Origin: Arthrobacter sp. TPD3018
Lineage (GTDB): Bacteria; Pseudomonadota; Alphaproteobacteria; Sphingomonadales; Sphingomonadaceae
Length of the DNA stretch: 63,190 nucleotides
Direction of reading: 5' to 3'
Assembly (NCBI GenBank): GCA_003075315.1
Contig: QDFQ01000006.1
Location: forward strand, 89,530-152,719
The first letter of the stretch is position 1, and every line of letters starts with the position of its first letter. Below, one piece after another: positions 46,074-54,471 of the stretch. Under the pieces are notes generated by a model. The model had not been told where the DNA came from. It ran no database searches and saw only the letters and a list, made by a program, of their open reading frames with translations. Both the position numbers and the translations under genes were made by a program.

Positions 46074-46750
46074 GCGCCCAGTCCTTCCTTGAGCAGCGTC
46101 ACTACGTCGAACGCGAAGGCGTTAGCGTTCGCCTTCGCGCTGTCGAGTGAACCGACATCCGCCGCAGTCATGTCGTCCAGCGTACCGCCCATACTGAACA
46201 GGCCGCGGAATGCACCGCGCTCGGCGATAGCGGTCGAGATCATCGGGACGTCTGCATCTTCCAGATTGCCGACGACGGCTTTCAGGTCACGCGGCCACAG
46301 CCTCGTCGAAGCAGGCGTCCGCGTCAGAACCGCGGCAAAGGGCAAGGGGCGCTGGCGCGCGGTACCGGCATTGCGAATCGCCTTGAACGCGCGCGCAGCT
46401 TCCATGGCGTCGAGTTCGGAGCCCTGGATCGGGACAAGGGCGAGATGCGACATCATCAGTGCGTTGGTCGCCCGCGCGCTGGCCTTCCCTTCCAGGTCGA
46501 CGATGACATAGTCGGCGCGTTTACGCGCCGCGTCGATCGTACTGATGATCTCGTCCTCATCGATCTCGGGTACCACCTCGATATTGTCAGGCTTCCCGTC
46601 CTTCGCCGCCCAGCGTGACAGCGGGAAATTCGGGTCGGCGTCGATCATCACGACGCTCGACCCTTTCGAAGCGAGAACCGTCGCGAGAATGAGCGAGGTA
46701 GTGGTCTTCCCCACCCCGCCCTTCGGGGACAGCATCGATATCACCGGCAA
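46070..46750 (-). CDS. parA: Partition ATPase ParA
   Basis: 226 aa from TTG 46750, which has GAGGAG seven bases upstream; the longer frame to 46849 runs into the repeat array. The deviant Walker A is SPKGGVGKTTT (Lys10 and Lys15), with IDADPN and the Walker B region YVIVDLEGKASA. No N-terminal DNA-binding domain, so type Ib. It moves the element to daughter cells together with the 113-aa partner. Confidence 0.88.
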   Translation of the reverse strand: MPVISMLSPKGGVGKTTTSLILATVLASKGSSVVMIDADPNFPLSRWAAKDGKPDNIEVVPEIDEDEIISTIDAARKRADYVIVDLEGKASARATNALMMSHLALVPIQGSELDAMEAARAFKAIRNAGTARQRPLPFAAVLTRTPASTRLWPRDLKAVVGNLEDADVPMISTAIAERGAFRGLFSMGGTLDDMTAADVGSLDSAKANANAFAFDVVTLLKEGLGA

Positions 46751-46892
46751 CAGATGTCTCCTCAGGTTGATCGGCGGATGTGCACATGTGACGCACCAAC
46801 CACGCCGCGAACGTGTGACCAAAGTTGCACAAGCCCCCATTGGTGACAAGTGCGCGATGGTCGCTTGCGCACTTTATTGACATGTAAGCCGT

Positions 46893-47878
46893 GTGAACAT
46901 GGGCACCGCGTGAGCATTGCGGGCGTTGGATGGCTGGCAATGGGTCAGGCACCGGACGCGGCTTGCACTCGCGTCCGACAAGCGACCACAGTGCCGCGTT
47001 CCCGACAGCATCGCCCCGTGCGCCAGGGGACCGCCTTCGCTCGGCGATCGGACGGCACGTTCAAGCGCCACGTGTGAGCATGCTCACATTGAGTACATGC
47101 TCACGAGGAAACTCGCAGAGGCACTCGCCCTCCCCTGCCCTCACGCCTGCTTAGGACGACCAGCGTCTATTCCACGCAACCGCGTTCAGCCAGCGATGGG
47201 AGTTGACCGAGTTTCGCCGACCGAGCAATCAGCGCAACCAAACCGCCGAGGCGTTGTCCGATCGCCTTTCGCGACCGGCGACGTCAGCGATCCCAGTGCA
47301 GCCTTGGTGTGGTCGTAAGCTCACCGCGGCGACATGTTCACACCGCACTCATGTACACATGGCTCTGATGTTCACCCTGGTCACACGTTCACATAGCTAG
47401 GACGTTCACCTTGGCGACATGCTCACCGCCTGAATATGTTCACCTCGATACCCGTGGAACGGCCTCGCCACATCATTGGCCATCCTGTCACCGCCCGCAC
47501 CCGAACCGCGCGGCGCTGCCGCGGGGAGGGGGGGCAGGTCGTCGGCGCTCTGCTGGTGAGTGCAGCTACCTGGGACGAATAGGCTCCTGTACTGGCGAGA
47601 GGCGCAACCGCGCTTCAGCCGCGACGATCCTCCTTGAACCTGTCGACAATGCGCCCATGTTCACGCTGTGAACGTTTGCGCGCGCCGTTGTGCGTATCAC
47701 CGCCCCGCGAGAAGACCCTGCGGCAGAGAGCAAGCTGGACCGAATTCCTACCGGCTCGCGGCTACTTGGTCGCGAGGTTTATACGTTCACCGCGCTGACA
47801 TGTTCACGCCGTGCACACGTCCCAACCTTCAAAATGCTCACACCGTGAACGTTAGCCATGTGCTCACTCGGTGCACAT
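46893..47878. repeat. Array of TG(T/C)TCAC repeats, probable centromere (parS) or iteron region
   Basis: About 17 copies of the octamer (A/C)-(T/C)G(T/C)TCAC or its reverse complement, in both orientations. ATGTTCAC: 47334, 47368, 47436, 47657, 47800. ATGCTCAC: 47097, 47419, 47834. ACGTTCAC: 47385, 47402, 47783. GTGAACAT/GT: 46893, 47668, 47845. GTGAGCAT: 46910. A 14-bp palindrome, GTGAGCATGCTCAC, is at 47074-47087. Variants with GTGCAC also occur (46780, 47811, 47871). The array lies upstream of parA, no gene is convincing inside it, and spacing is irregular. The ParA partner is the likely binder; iterons of an unseen initiator are the alternative. Confidence 0.75.
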
Positions 47879-47998
47879 TGTACACTTTGCGCACATGGTC
47901 GTCGGAGGCATGGTGCACCGGCTTGCCTCGGTGGCGGCCACGTCGCCGGCCGGAATGGTCGCTGCGCCCAGGCAATAACCAACGGTCGCCCTGACCAT

Positions 47999-48193
47999 CT
48001 AGCCGCACACCAGCCAGACATACGACGCCGATCGCAGAATGGCGTCGCCCACCAGCAGCGTTGCGTCGGCCGGAAACGACGGCCGATAGCTTTGGCCGCG
48101 CCGGATCCAGAGGCCATCCAAGCTCGGCAGGGTTGACAAGGGGAGGTCGCCCAAATGCGATGCCGCGTCATGCGCGCCGACTTTGCGAGCCAA
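47999..48193 (-). CDS. Doubtful small open frame
   Basis: 64 aa (ends SASYVWLVCG) with protein-like composition: DLPLSTLPSLDGLWIRRG and DATLLVGDAILR. The overlapping frame just upstream (RDIEVEIVRRHLPSVRQLLS) also looks protein-like, so this may be the end of an old gene broken by a frameshift near 48180. No family recognised. Apart from it, 47880-48300 holds nothing clear. Confidence 0.3.
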   Translation of the reverse strand: MARKVGAHDAASHLGDLPLSTLPSLDGLWIRRGQSYRPSFPADATLLVGDAILRSASYVWLVCG

Positions 48194-48316
48194 AGATGCG
48201 CCGAAAGAAGCTGACGAACGCTCGGCAGGTGCCGCCGCACAATTTCGACCTCGATGTCGCGCGGCCGCTTTGCCACTACACCTCTGCTCCGTGCAGCCGG
48301 CGGCCAGGAAGCCGGC

Positions 48317-48338
48317 GGCGTGCCCCGCGGGGCACGCC
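48317..48338. repeat. 22-bp perfect palindrome
   Basis: GGCGTGCCCCG followed directly by its reverse complement CGGGGCACGCC. It would form a very stable hairpin; there is no T-tract. It may be a terminator for the unclear reading frames to its left or part of the repeat-rich structure that continues to 48486. Confidence 0.55.
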
Positions 48339-48359
48339 GTCGCTTCGGAACCGGGTGTT

Positions 48360-48486
48360 GGAAACCAAGAGTGAGCTTGGCGCGAACGCCTTTAGCCGGG
48401 CGGCCTGGACATACGCGTCCGCCACCCGGTCAATCGAACCGGCTCTCACTCTTCGGGGTTTCCACGCCCCGGCCCGCGTCTCCGCA
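48360..48486. repeat. Inverted GGAAACC-GAGTGAG element, homologous to 57832-57872
   Basis: GGAAACC-aa-GAGTGAG (48360-48375) faces CTCACTC-ttcgg-GGTTTCC (48445-48463), enclosing another stem (CCGGGCGGC against GCCACCCGG). The right arm, extended to 48486 (CACGCCCCGGCCCGCGTCTCC), recurs in reverse orientation at 57832-57872 with only a few differences. No gene overlaps it convincingly. The nature is unknown; recombination or replication sites are options. Confidence 0.6.
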
Positions 48487-48658
48487 GGCGCCTCATCCTT
48501 ACCGAACGGCTGCACCGCGGCGCAACCCGCCATTGTCCCGCTATTCTGTGGTATCTCTTGAAGAAGCCTTCTCCCTTGGGCCAGCGCCCGCCGCGATCGC
48601 CTAGAGACCGACGACAGGGAGAGAAAATCGCGAGGATCCCCCCTCAAGGTCTGACGGC

Positions 48659-48799
48659 TCACTCCTCCCAGAGCGGCTTGGGATTGCGGCGACGCTTGGC
48701 CTTTGATGGCCGGGGGAGGGGGGATGCCGCATCGAGCTCCCGATTGATTGCCGCCAGGTCCGAACGCCACGCCTGGATACGAGCCGATTGGTCATGCAT
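48659..48799 (-). CDS. 46-aa basic protein
   Basis: ATG 48799 is preceded by GGAGG six bases upstream (minus strand), stop TGA 48659. The product starts MHDQSARIQAWRSDLAAINR and ends with a basic KAKRRRNPKPLWEE tail, with third-position GC bias like true genes here. Short but with a strong ribosome-binding site. Lies in the leading region, minus strand like most neighbours. Function unknown; the basic tail suggests nucleic acid or protein binding. Confidence 0.55.
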   Translation of the reverse strand: MHDQSARIQAWRSDLAAINRELDAASPLPRPSKAKRRRNPKPLWEE

Positions 48800-49299
48800 G
48801 GAAAGCCTCCGTCTGTTCGAGTGAAGACGAGGTGCCGCTGGACGGTCGGTTGGGGCCGGGGTCCAGGACTGCGCCAGCAGCCGCGCGAGCGGGGCGTGGG
48901 GGAGCCGATTGTCTCGGCCCTGGAGCGCCAGCGGAACGGGCCGGGAGAATTGGGGGAACCGCGCATCCTTGACGCCGACCCCGGCCGGCCGTCACACTGG
49001 GGAGACGTCGACGACAGCCTCTTCTTTTCTTCCCGTTGGACGCGGCGATCCGCGAGCAAGCGACATGCCCCAACGAGGTAACGAGCCCAAGACGGCCCCG
49101 ATATGACGCGGCCGTGCAGGTGCAGCTTCGCCGGGTTGACCGAGCGCGGTCACGGCATCGCTGCGTGGGTCACCATGATCGATGGCGACAGCTCCCCTGA
49201 CCATCGCGATCCTCGGCCTGGCGCCTCTCGCCGGATCGGACGCACTGGGCGCGCTGCCAGCACCGGACCCCGGCGGCAGGACCGCCGGAGCCCGACCGA
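48800..49299. other. Stretch without a recognisable gene
   Basis: About 500 bp between the 46-aa gene and the DUF3768 gene. Frames on both strands are Pro/Arg/Ser-rich with no family character or ribosome-binding sites. No clear repeat was found. Confidence 0.4.
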
Positions 49300-49692
49300 T
49301 CAGCGCTCGTCGGCGCGCATGATCGTCAGGACGCGTACCGTCACGGATGGGTCTGAGGGGTCTTCCGAGCCGGCGGACAGGTCGGCGTTGTAATAGTCGA
49401 TCTTCCACATGCAGGCTGCGCCTTCAAAGTCGAACGTGCCGAGGTCGTGTTCGCCATAAGGGTCGTTCGCGCGCGTGAAGGCGTCATAGCCCCGGATCGC
49501 TCGGAGGAGTTCGGCGCGCTTGCGGAAGTTGCGGAAGATGCCAACGTCGCCGATCAGTTCGGCGATCCCGCTGGTCATCATGACCCGGTCGGTGCCGGGC
49601 TGGGTGATGTGATCGCGCAGCCGGTCGTTGAGGCGCGCGATCGCGCTGGCGGCATCGGCGGTACTTGCAGGCCGGGGGGTGGCATCGGACAT
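49300..49692 (-). CDS. DUF3768 family protein
   Basis: 130 aa from ATG 49692, with AAGGAGA upstream. It has the DUF3768 features: IARLNDRLRDHI near the start, VMMTSGI, then YDAFTRANDPYGEHDLG, MWKIDYYNADL and VRVLTIMRADE. The family is common on alphaproteobacterial plasmids; no function is known. A GC hairpin (GCCCCG/CGGGGC, 49713-49729) lies 20 nt upstream of the start, and TTTCGAC/GTCGAAA (49732-49738 / 49784-49790) brackets a further fold. Confidence 0.88.
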   Translation of the reverse strand: MSDATPRPASTADAASAIARLNDRLRDHITQPGTDRVMMTSGIAELIGDVGIFRNFRKRAELLRAIRGYDAFTRANDPYGEHDLGTFDFEGAACMWKIDYYNADLSAGSEDPSDPSVTVRVLTIMRADER

Positions 49693-49957
49693 GACGGTCT
49701 CCTTGACGCTCGAGCCCCGGTGATCGGGGCCTTTCGACACGCGGCAGGACCGCCGGGGCATAGCCGCCCGGCGCACCCGAAGGGTCGAAACGGCAGTGGA
49801 GAAGCCCGCGCCAGCGGGCTTGCGCCGGGCTGCGCCTCGGCGAGGACGTGCGCGCCAGGAAAGTCCCGGATGATCGCCGGAAAAGAGTAGGGGGCCGCCC
49901 TGCCAAGCCGCCCCACCATGCTGGACGAAAGCGGAGCCGACCCGCTATCCTTCATCG

Positions 49958-50284
49958 ATGGAGACCGGCGCCGACATCATCGCCCTGTGGCCCCGCTGGC
50001 TGGAAAACGTCGGCGAGATGCGTCGGATGAACGCGCTCGTTCGCGTACGCTGCGCGGTCTGCGGGACGATACTGCGCGTCGACCTCGACGACATCGTTGC
50101 CCGCCATGGCGTGGGCTATTCGCTGGTCGGCAAGCTGGAGCGCTGCCGAATGGTCGGCTGTGCGGGCTCGACCTTCTATCTCGCATCGCGGACCTACGGG
50201 CAGGCCTGGACGGCGCTGCTGCGCGATCCGGCGTTGCTCGGGAGCTTCGCGACGTTGCCACCGGTCCGTACCGCGCTCGGTTGA
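49958..50284 (+). CDS. Small zinc-finger-like protein, unknown function
   Basis: 108 aa from ATG 49958. VRVRCAVCGTILRVDLDDIV and ERCRMVGCAG give a possible four-Cys zinc site; the rest is mixed alpha/beta with a YGQAWTALLRDPALL helix. Plus strand, 12 bp before the SRAP gene, so probably co-transcribed with it. One of only three clear plus-strand genes between 45.7 and 63 kb. No family recognised. Confidence 0.68.
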   Translation: METGADIIALWPRWLENVGEMRRMNALVRVRCAVCGTILRVDLDDIVARHGVGYSLVGKLERCRMVGCAGSTFYLASRTYGQAWTALLRDPALLGSFATLPPVRTALG

Positions 50285-50296
50285 CGGCCCACAGCG

Positions 50297-50950
50297 ATGT
50301 GCACCAACTACCGCCGCACCAAGGGCTTCGATCAAGTCTGCGAGGAGTTCTACGAGACGCGCATCCCCGTACGCTTTCCCGAGCGTCATCAGGCACCCAA
50401 TCTGGAGCCGCAGCCCGAGGTTCGTCCCACCAATCGCGCGGTCGTCTTGCGCGCGCAGGAGGACGGGGTTGCGCTGACCTGGATGCGCTGGGGATTGATC
50501 CCCTTCTTCCATAAGGGGCCGGTCAGCGGCTGGAAGGCTGCGACGTTCAATGCCCGTGCCGAGGGCGTGAAGACGGCGCCGTCGTTTCGCGATGCCTTCA
50601 AGCGACGCCGCTGCCTCATCGCTGCCGAAGGGTGGGTCGAGTGGAAGGGGGAGGGCAAGCCGAAACCCAAATTCTACGTCGCTCCGCGGGACGGCGCACC
50701 GATCTGCTTCGCCGGCCTGTGGGATCGGGCGAGGACGCAGGACGCGGGCGAGATCGAGAGCTTCACGATGGTGACGCAGCCGCCGGGCGCGCTGAGTGAT
50801 CTCCATGACCGCGCGCCGGTTGTGTTGCGGCAGGAGGATTGGGCGCGTTGGCTCGATCTGGAGGCGCCGGTCGATGACCTGCTGACGACCGAGCCCGCCG
50901 ATCTCTATAGCATCCGGCCGTTTCACGAGGTCACCGGCGGCCTGCTCTGA
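50297..50950 (+). CDS. yedK: SRAP (YedK/HMCES-like) DNA-protein crosslink protein
   Basis: 217 aa. All SRAP features: catalytic Cys2 after initiator Met (MCTNYRR), FNARAEG (Asn85), AAEGWVEWK (Glu111) and LSDLHDRAPVVL (His170). SRAP proteins crosslink to abasic sites in single-stranded DNA and shield them; on conjugative elements they protect incoming single-stranded DNA. Located in the leading region with ssb, consistent with that role. Confidence 0.92.
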   Translation: MCTNYRRTKGFDQVCEEFYETRIPVRFPERHQAPNLEPQPEVRPTNRAVVLRAQEDGVALTWMRWGLIPFFHKGPVSGWKAATFNARAEGVKTAPSFRDAFKRRRCLIAAEGWVEWKGEGKPKPKFYVAPRDGAPICFAGLWDRARTQDAGEIESFTMVTQPPGALSDLHDRAPVVLRQEDWARWLDLEAPVDDLLTTEPADLYSIRPFHEVTGGLL

Positions 50951-50963
50951 GGCCGTCAGGTGG

Positions 50964-51155
50964 TCAGCCGTCGGCCTCGTCGATCAGCTTCTGCACGCGG
51001 GCGATGGGGGTATCGTCGATCGGTCGGATCGTCTCGTCGCATCCCGGACAATCGATCGTCCGCGCGAGGCGAAGCGTCTTGAACGCGATGTTGAGTGTCC
51101 GACCGCACGCCGGGCATTCGGTTTGCGCGGCGATGTCATCGAGCTCGTGCGCCAT
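50964..51155 (-). CDS. Small zinc-ribbon protein
   Basis: 63 aa from ATG 51155 (MAHELDDIAAQTECPACGRT). CPAC and CPGC pairs separated by 18 residues form a zinc ribbon; the C-terminus is helical (ARVQKLIDEADG). Upstream codons to 51296 are Pro-rich and non-coding in look. Convergent with SRAP. Function unknown. Confidence 0.7.
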   Translation of the reverse strand: MAHELDDIAAQTECPACGRTLNIAFKTLRLARTIDCPGCDETIRPIDDTPIARVQKLIDEADG

Positions 51156-51288
51156 CGCGCGACGATAGCCGGGATCAGCGGATCTGGTGAGCCGGTGAAC
51201 CGCTCCACCGGGCCCGGGCGGGTTCGATGCCCGCCCGGGCCCTTGGTCGAGACGGGGAGGGGAGGGGGGCCTTTCAGCCCCCGGGATG

Positions 51289-51453
51289 TCAGGCAAAAGG
51301 GTCGTATTCGTTGACGATGATGTGCGAGCTGTCGTGATCTTCGGCGGTGATGACGGCGTATTGGGTGCCGATGGCGATGACCATGGTGGCGACCATGAGG
51401 CTGCGGGCGAGGCTGAGGGCGGATTTGCGGGCGATCCAGATGTCGTTGAACAT
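51289..51453 (-). CDS. 54-aa single-span membrane protein
   Basis: ATG 51453 with AGGAG eight bases upstream. MFNDIWIARKSALSLARSLM leads into a hydrophobic segment (VATMVIAIGTQYAVI) and an acidic tail ending NEYDPFA. Between start and 51491 is a hairpin, CGGGG (51477-51481) / CCCCG (51487-51491), as in other leading-region genes. Function unknown. Confidence 0.65.
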   Translation of the reverse strand: MFNDIWIARKSALSLARSLMVATMVIAIGTQYAVITAEDHDSSHIIVNEYDPFA

Positions 51454-52091
51454 GTCCGAGGCTCCTGTGAAGCCGACGGGGTTCATCCCCGCTCGACAGG
51501 CGCCCGACAGGACGGGGAGGGGCCGCGATCACTTTTCGCCGGCACGGCAAAAAGCCGTAGCGAAGCGCCCGGACCCTTCACGGGTTGATCGTACAAGGAC
51601 CCGCACCGGCCCAAGGATTGCGCCTCCAAGAGCGGGGTGAACCTCGTCGGCCGGGAGCGTCGTGGCTGAAGCACTGGGCCGCCCTCGACGTTCACCACGT
51701 CGGCGATCCGGTCGCTCCCTTTCCTCGCGCGCCCACTCCGCGTGCCGCGATGGCAAGACCAGTGCTATGCGCCAGCGATCCTATTGCGCTCGACAGGCAC
51801 AGCGCGCCGGTTGCCTGCGATCGGCCCCGTTGTGCGCCACTGCCTTCGTCAGCTGATCGTCACCCGGATGGGCCGAGACCCGTCAGGGGCTCGGTGGAGC
51901 GTCAAGCGGAATAGAGCGGCGGTCCCGGCGACAGCCGGGAGACGTCGACGATGTGTTCTGCTACGGGGACTGGAACAGCAGCGTCATACCTGCGGTGCGT
52001 TGCCGGTCGAGGTCGGATACTGATCCTTCGCACCGGGCAAGGGGAGGGGGTACCGCCGGCATGGGTGCCCCACCCGCCTGCAAAGCATCGA
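51454..52091. other. Non-coding stretch with hairpins
   Basis: About 640 bp without a convincing gene. It contains the hairpin at 51477-51491 upstream of the 54-aa gene and a larger fold around 51535-51590 (TTCGC against GCGAA, then a small ACCC/GGGT hairpin). The remainder shows nothing recognisable. Confidence 0.4.
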
Positions 52092-52556
52092 TCAGTCGAA
52101 GCCCTCGCGCGGCGGCTGCGCGCTCGGCGGGACGTAGGTGGCATTCTTGACCGTCTCCTCCTGACGCAAAACCCAGTCGAGCGGACCGGTAGGCCAGAAG
52201 CGGGCCGGCGCGATGACGCGGCCATCGAACTCAAGCGGCGTCGCGTAGCGGGTGGCGACAGCGGCGAGCACGTTCAGGATGATGAGCGTCAGCAGCAGCC
52301 AGAGCAGGCTGCAGAGTGCTGTCCGGCCCATGCCGGTTGCGCCTCCGAACCAACCCAGGCCGCTCGTCATCGTGACCGCGAGGCCCTGCGCGGCGAGAAG
52401 GCCGACAATCCCCGCCGGCACCATCAGCTTGAGACGCAGGATCGCCGACCAGAATAGTCCGGCGATGAGGTGGGGCAGCAGCAACACGCCGATGCCGATG
52501 GCGATGAGCCGCGCATCGTCGGGAAGCGCTGCAAGGAAGGCAGGATCGAAACGCAT
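52092..52556 (-). CDS. Small membrane protein, third gene of module copy 2
   Basis: 154 aa with three or four hydrophobic segments (about 14-38, 46-66, 78-100) and a C-terminal tail PLDWVLRQEETVKNATYVPP. It corresponds in position, size and topology to 8214-8714. The start codon shares one base with the stop of the preceding gene. Unknown function. Confidence 0.75.
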   Translation of the reverse strand: MRFDPAFLAALPDDARLIAIGIGVLLLPHLIAGLFWSAILRLKLMVPAGIVGLLAAQGLAVTMTSGLGWFGGATGMGRTALCSLLWLLLTLIILNVLAAVATRYATPLEFDGRVIAPARFWPTGPLDWVLRQEETVKNATYVPPSAQPPREGFD

Positions 52557-53488
52557 CAGCGCAGCAGCCAGGACAAGCCCTGTGCCACGGCAGCGCGGGC
52601 ACGTTCGCGCTTGCCGACAGGCGGGGGCGGTGCGGGAGCGGGATCTGCGTCAGGAAGGACGGAGGTCAGCGCCTGCTCTGAATAGTTCAGCACCAGCATG
52701 TTTCGGATACGCGCGGCGGGGAGGTAGATGGCGCCGCCAACCGGCTTTGCCTCCTCCACCACCAGTCCGGCAGCGACCGACGCGCCCGCATCGTCGCGCC
52801 GCATCATCGAGCCCCAGCTGCGCGGCAAGCTGAGATGACCCTTCTCCTTGGGTTTGCCGCCGATCATGTAGATGAAGCGATTGGGCTCCGACAGGGTCAG
52901 CGCCTTGATCTCGCCGTCGTCCGACAGACGGATATCGGCGATCCCTCCCGCGTAGCCGAGGCCGCGACCGTCTTCGACCGCGTCGGTGAGGACATAGGCG
53001 AGCTGGAAATAGCCATGGTTCGTCGGATCGATGATGTGCTGGAATGCCCAGCCCTGGGTGTGGCTGTCGAGCCCGTCGAGCACCAGCGCCAATCCCCTGT
53101 GCCGGATCATGACGGCGACGAGATAGGACAGAAAGATGAGGATGAAGGCAAACTCGATCAGGCCGAGCGGCTCGCCCGGGCCGAGGTCGCGGGCATTGGG
53201 ACCTGAGGTCGGGCGGATCATCAAACCGGCGACGACGCGATAAGGCGAGACCAGCCCAGGTCGTTCGGGCCCGCTGAGAATTGCGACGATCCCGTCGCAT
53301 ACGATCGCACCGAACAGATGCGCCGCGAGGCTGATGCCACCCGCCAGCGCGAGGCTGTTGAGCGCGGTAAGCGGTTGATCGGGCCGTCGTACGCCGTGGC
53401 GTCGGCCCAGATTGTTCCAGAAGATAAGCCCGGTGATGCCCGGGAGCAGCCACAGCAGTGCGGTAAGAAGGGAAAAGGTGAGGCTCAA
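52556..53488 (-). CDS. Membrane protein of unknown function, second gene of module copy 2
   Basis: 310 aa, TTG start at 53488. N-terminal helices (residues 3-26, 45-75), another near 110-130, then the soluble domain shared with 7403-8221: GWAFQHIIDPTNHG, AYVLTDAVEDGRG, GGIADIRLSDDG and a following RFIY. It has extra C-terminal residues ending GLSWLLR. The TTG start, the preceding small gene and the following membrane gene all repeat the arrangement at 7220-8714. No known enzyme motif. Confidence 0.8.
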   Translation of the reverse strand: MSLTFSLLTALLWLLPGITGLIFWNNLGRRHGVRRPDQPLTALNSLALAGGISLAAHLFGAIVCDGIVAILSGPERPGLVSPYRVVAGLMIRPTSGPNARDLGPGEPLGLIEFAFILIFLSYLVAVMIRHRGLALVLDGLDSHTQGWAFQHIIDPTNHGYFQLAYVLTDAVEDGRGLGYAGGIADIRLSDDGEIKALTLSEPNRFIYMIGGKPKEKGHLSLPRSWGSMMRRDDAGASVAAGLVVEEAKPVGGAIYLPAARIRNMLVLNYSEQALTSVLPDADPAPAPPPPVGKRERARAAVAQGLSWLLR

Positions 53489-53498
53489 TGCGAGACGT

Positions 53499-53675
53499 TC
53501 AGCGTCGCGTGGTCTCGTTATTGGTTACCGCCTGGGGCGCGTCGACTGCGGTGCCTTCGCGACGGGTGCGTTCGGTCTGCGCCTGCGACAGGCGCCGAGC
53601 GAGCTGGAAATAGCCACCCGCGGCGGCGGCTGCGCGACCGATCGCGCGCTGCTGCCTGACGTTCGTGACGAGCAT
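53499..53675 (-). CDS. 58-aa helical protein, first gene of module copy 2
   Basis: ATG 53675 to TGA 53499, ten bases before the TTG of the next gene. MLVTNVRQQRAIGRAAAAAG is followed by GYFQLARRLSQ and a basic tail. It matches the plan of the 59-aa protein at 7220: R-x-QQ near residue 8, Ala helix, GGY, RL, charged end. A hairpin, CGGCC/GGCCG (53688-53707), lies 12 nt upstream. Function unknown. Confidence 0.7.
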   Translation of the reverse strand: MLVTNVRQQRAIGRAAAAAGGYFQLARRLSQAQTERTRREGTAVDAPQAVTNNETTRR

Positions 53676-53895
53676 TGCATCATCTCCCGGCCGAGGGGTC
53701 TTGGCCGCTTGTGGTCAACATAACGCTCGAAACGGTAAAAAGGTAGAGTGCGGGATCACGTCATCGGCGCGAGCACGGTCCTTCGACCTGCCACTTGGGC
53801 ATCGTGTCTCAACCGACAAAGGTTAGGAAGGGATGCCTGGCGCGAGGCAGCACGAAAGAGCCCGGGAGCCGAAGCTCCCGGGCCGCCCGCCCCGA

Positions 53896-54303
53896 TCAGA
53901 AGGGGATGTCGTCGTCCTCATTGTCCTGCGCGGCGCCCTGCTGCTGCTGGCGGGACTTGCCGTAGGAGAGGAAGGTGACCTCGTCGGCGATAATTTCGAC
54001 GCCGAACCGCTCGATGTCCTGTTGGTCGGTCCAGCGGGTGTAGTGGATCCGACCGCGCACCATCACCTTCTGGCCCTTCTCGACATATTCGGCGACGGTC
54101 TTGGCGACACCGTTGAAGCAGGTGATCCGGTGCCATTCGGTATCCTCGAGTCGGCGGCCGTTTTCCTTGAGGACCTTGCCCTCACTGTCGCGCTTCGGCC
54201 GCGAGGTCGCGAGGCTGAAGCTGGTGATCTTGGTGCCGCCCTGGGTGGTGCGGGTCTCGGGGGCGGCGCCGACGTTGCCGGCGAGGATGACGAGGTTCTG
54301 CAT
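53896..54303 (-). CDS. ssb: Single-stranded DNA-binding protein SSB
   Basis: 135-aa OB-fold protein. MQNLVILAGNVGAAPETRTT, then FSLATSRPKRD, TEWHRITCFNGVAKTVAEYV and VMVRGRIHYTRW are SSB features, and the acidic tip DNEDDDIPF is the partner-binding tail. A plasmid-borne SSB coats incoming single-stranded DNA and dampens the recipient SOS response. The leader at 54304-54471 is highly structured and shares an element with the DUF2493 gene. Confidence 0.95.
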   Translation of the reverse strand: MQNLVILAGNVGAAPETRTTQGGTKITSFSLATSRPKRDSEGKVLKENGRRLEDTEWHRITCFNGVAKTVAEYVEKGQKVMVRGRIHYTRWTDQQDIERFGVEIIADEVTFLSYGKSRQQQQGAAQDNEDDDIPF

Positions 54304-54325
54304 GTCGAGGTTCCTTTGTCCTGCT

Positions 54326-54385
54326 CGAGGGTTCGTTCCCTCGGCTGAACACCGTCAAAGACGGCCAGGCCGGTGGCTCCACCGG
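54326..54385 (-). promoter_or_regulatory. Two hairpins in the ssb leader
   Basis: CGAGGG (54326-54331) / CCCTCG (54338-54343) lies 22 nt upstream of the ssb start, and CCGGTGG (54370-54376) / CCACCGG (54379-54385) further up. The DUF2493 leader has two hairpins in matching places (56910-56929 and 56971-56983) with different sequence. Confidence 0.5.
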
Positions 54386-54405
54386 AGCGCGCAGACGCGA
54401 AGGGA

Positions 54406-54471
54406 AACCCCATGGCGAGGAGTGGTGCGGGCAGCCGCGAAGCGGCAACTCGGTCCGAAGCCATGCGGGTT
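54406..54471 (-). promoter_or_regulatory. Conserved folded leader element, copy A (ssb)
   Basis: AACCC-CATGGC (54406-54416) pairs with GCCATG-c-GGGTT (54460-54471), enclosing a GCCGC/GCGGC hairpin and a conserved single-strand region. Copy B (56988-57055) has the same outer AACCC/GGGTT and the same internal text (GCGGGCAGCCGC, GCGGCAAC) but a different middle stem that still pairs, i.e. covariation. Both end exactly 102 nt before their start codon. It could be a structured mRNA leader or a promoter that folds in single-stranded transferred DNA. Confidence 0.65.

Noticed and set aside
46893..47878. CRISPR array as explanation for the repeats
   Set aside because: The repeats are 7-8 bp, occur in both orientations and have irregular spacing; no cas genes.
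48276..48770. 164-aa minus-strand frame
   Set aside because: Overlaps the better supported 46-aa gene and the palindromic repeats; composition follows the repeats.
51483..51698. 71-aa minus-strand frame
   Set aside because: Lies over leader hairpins, no ribosome-binding site, composition not convincing.
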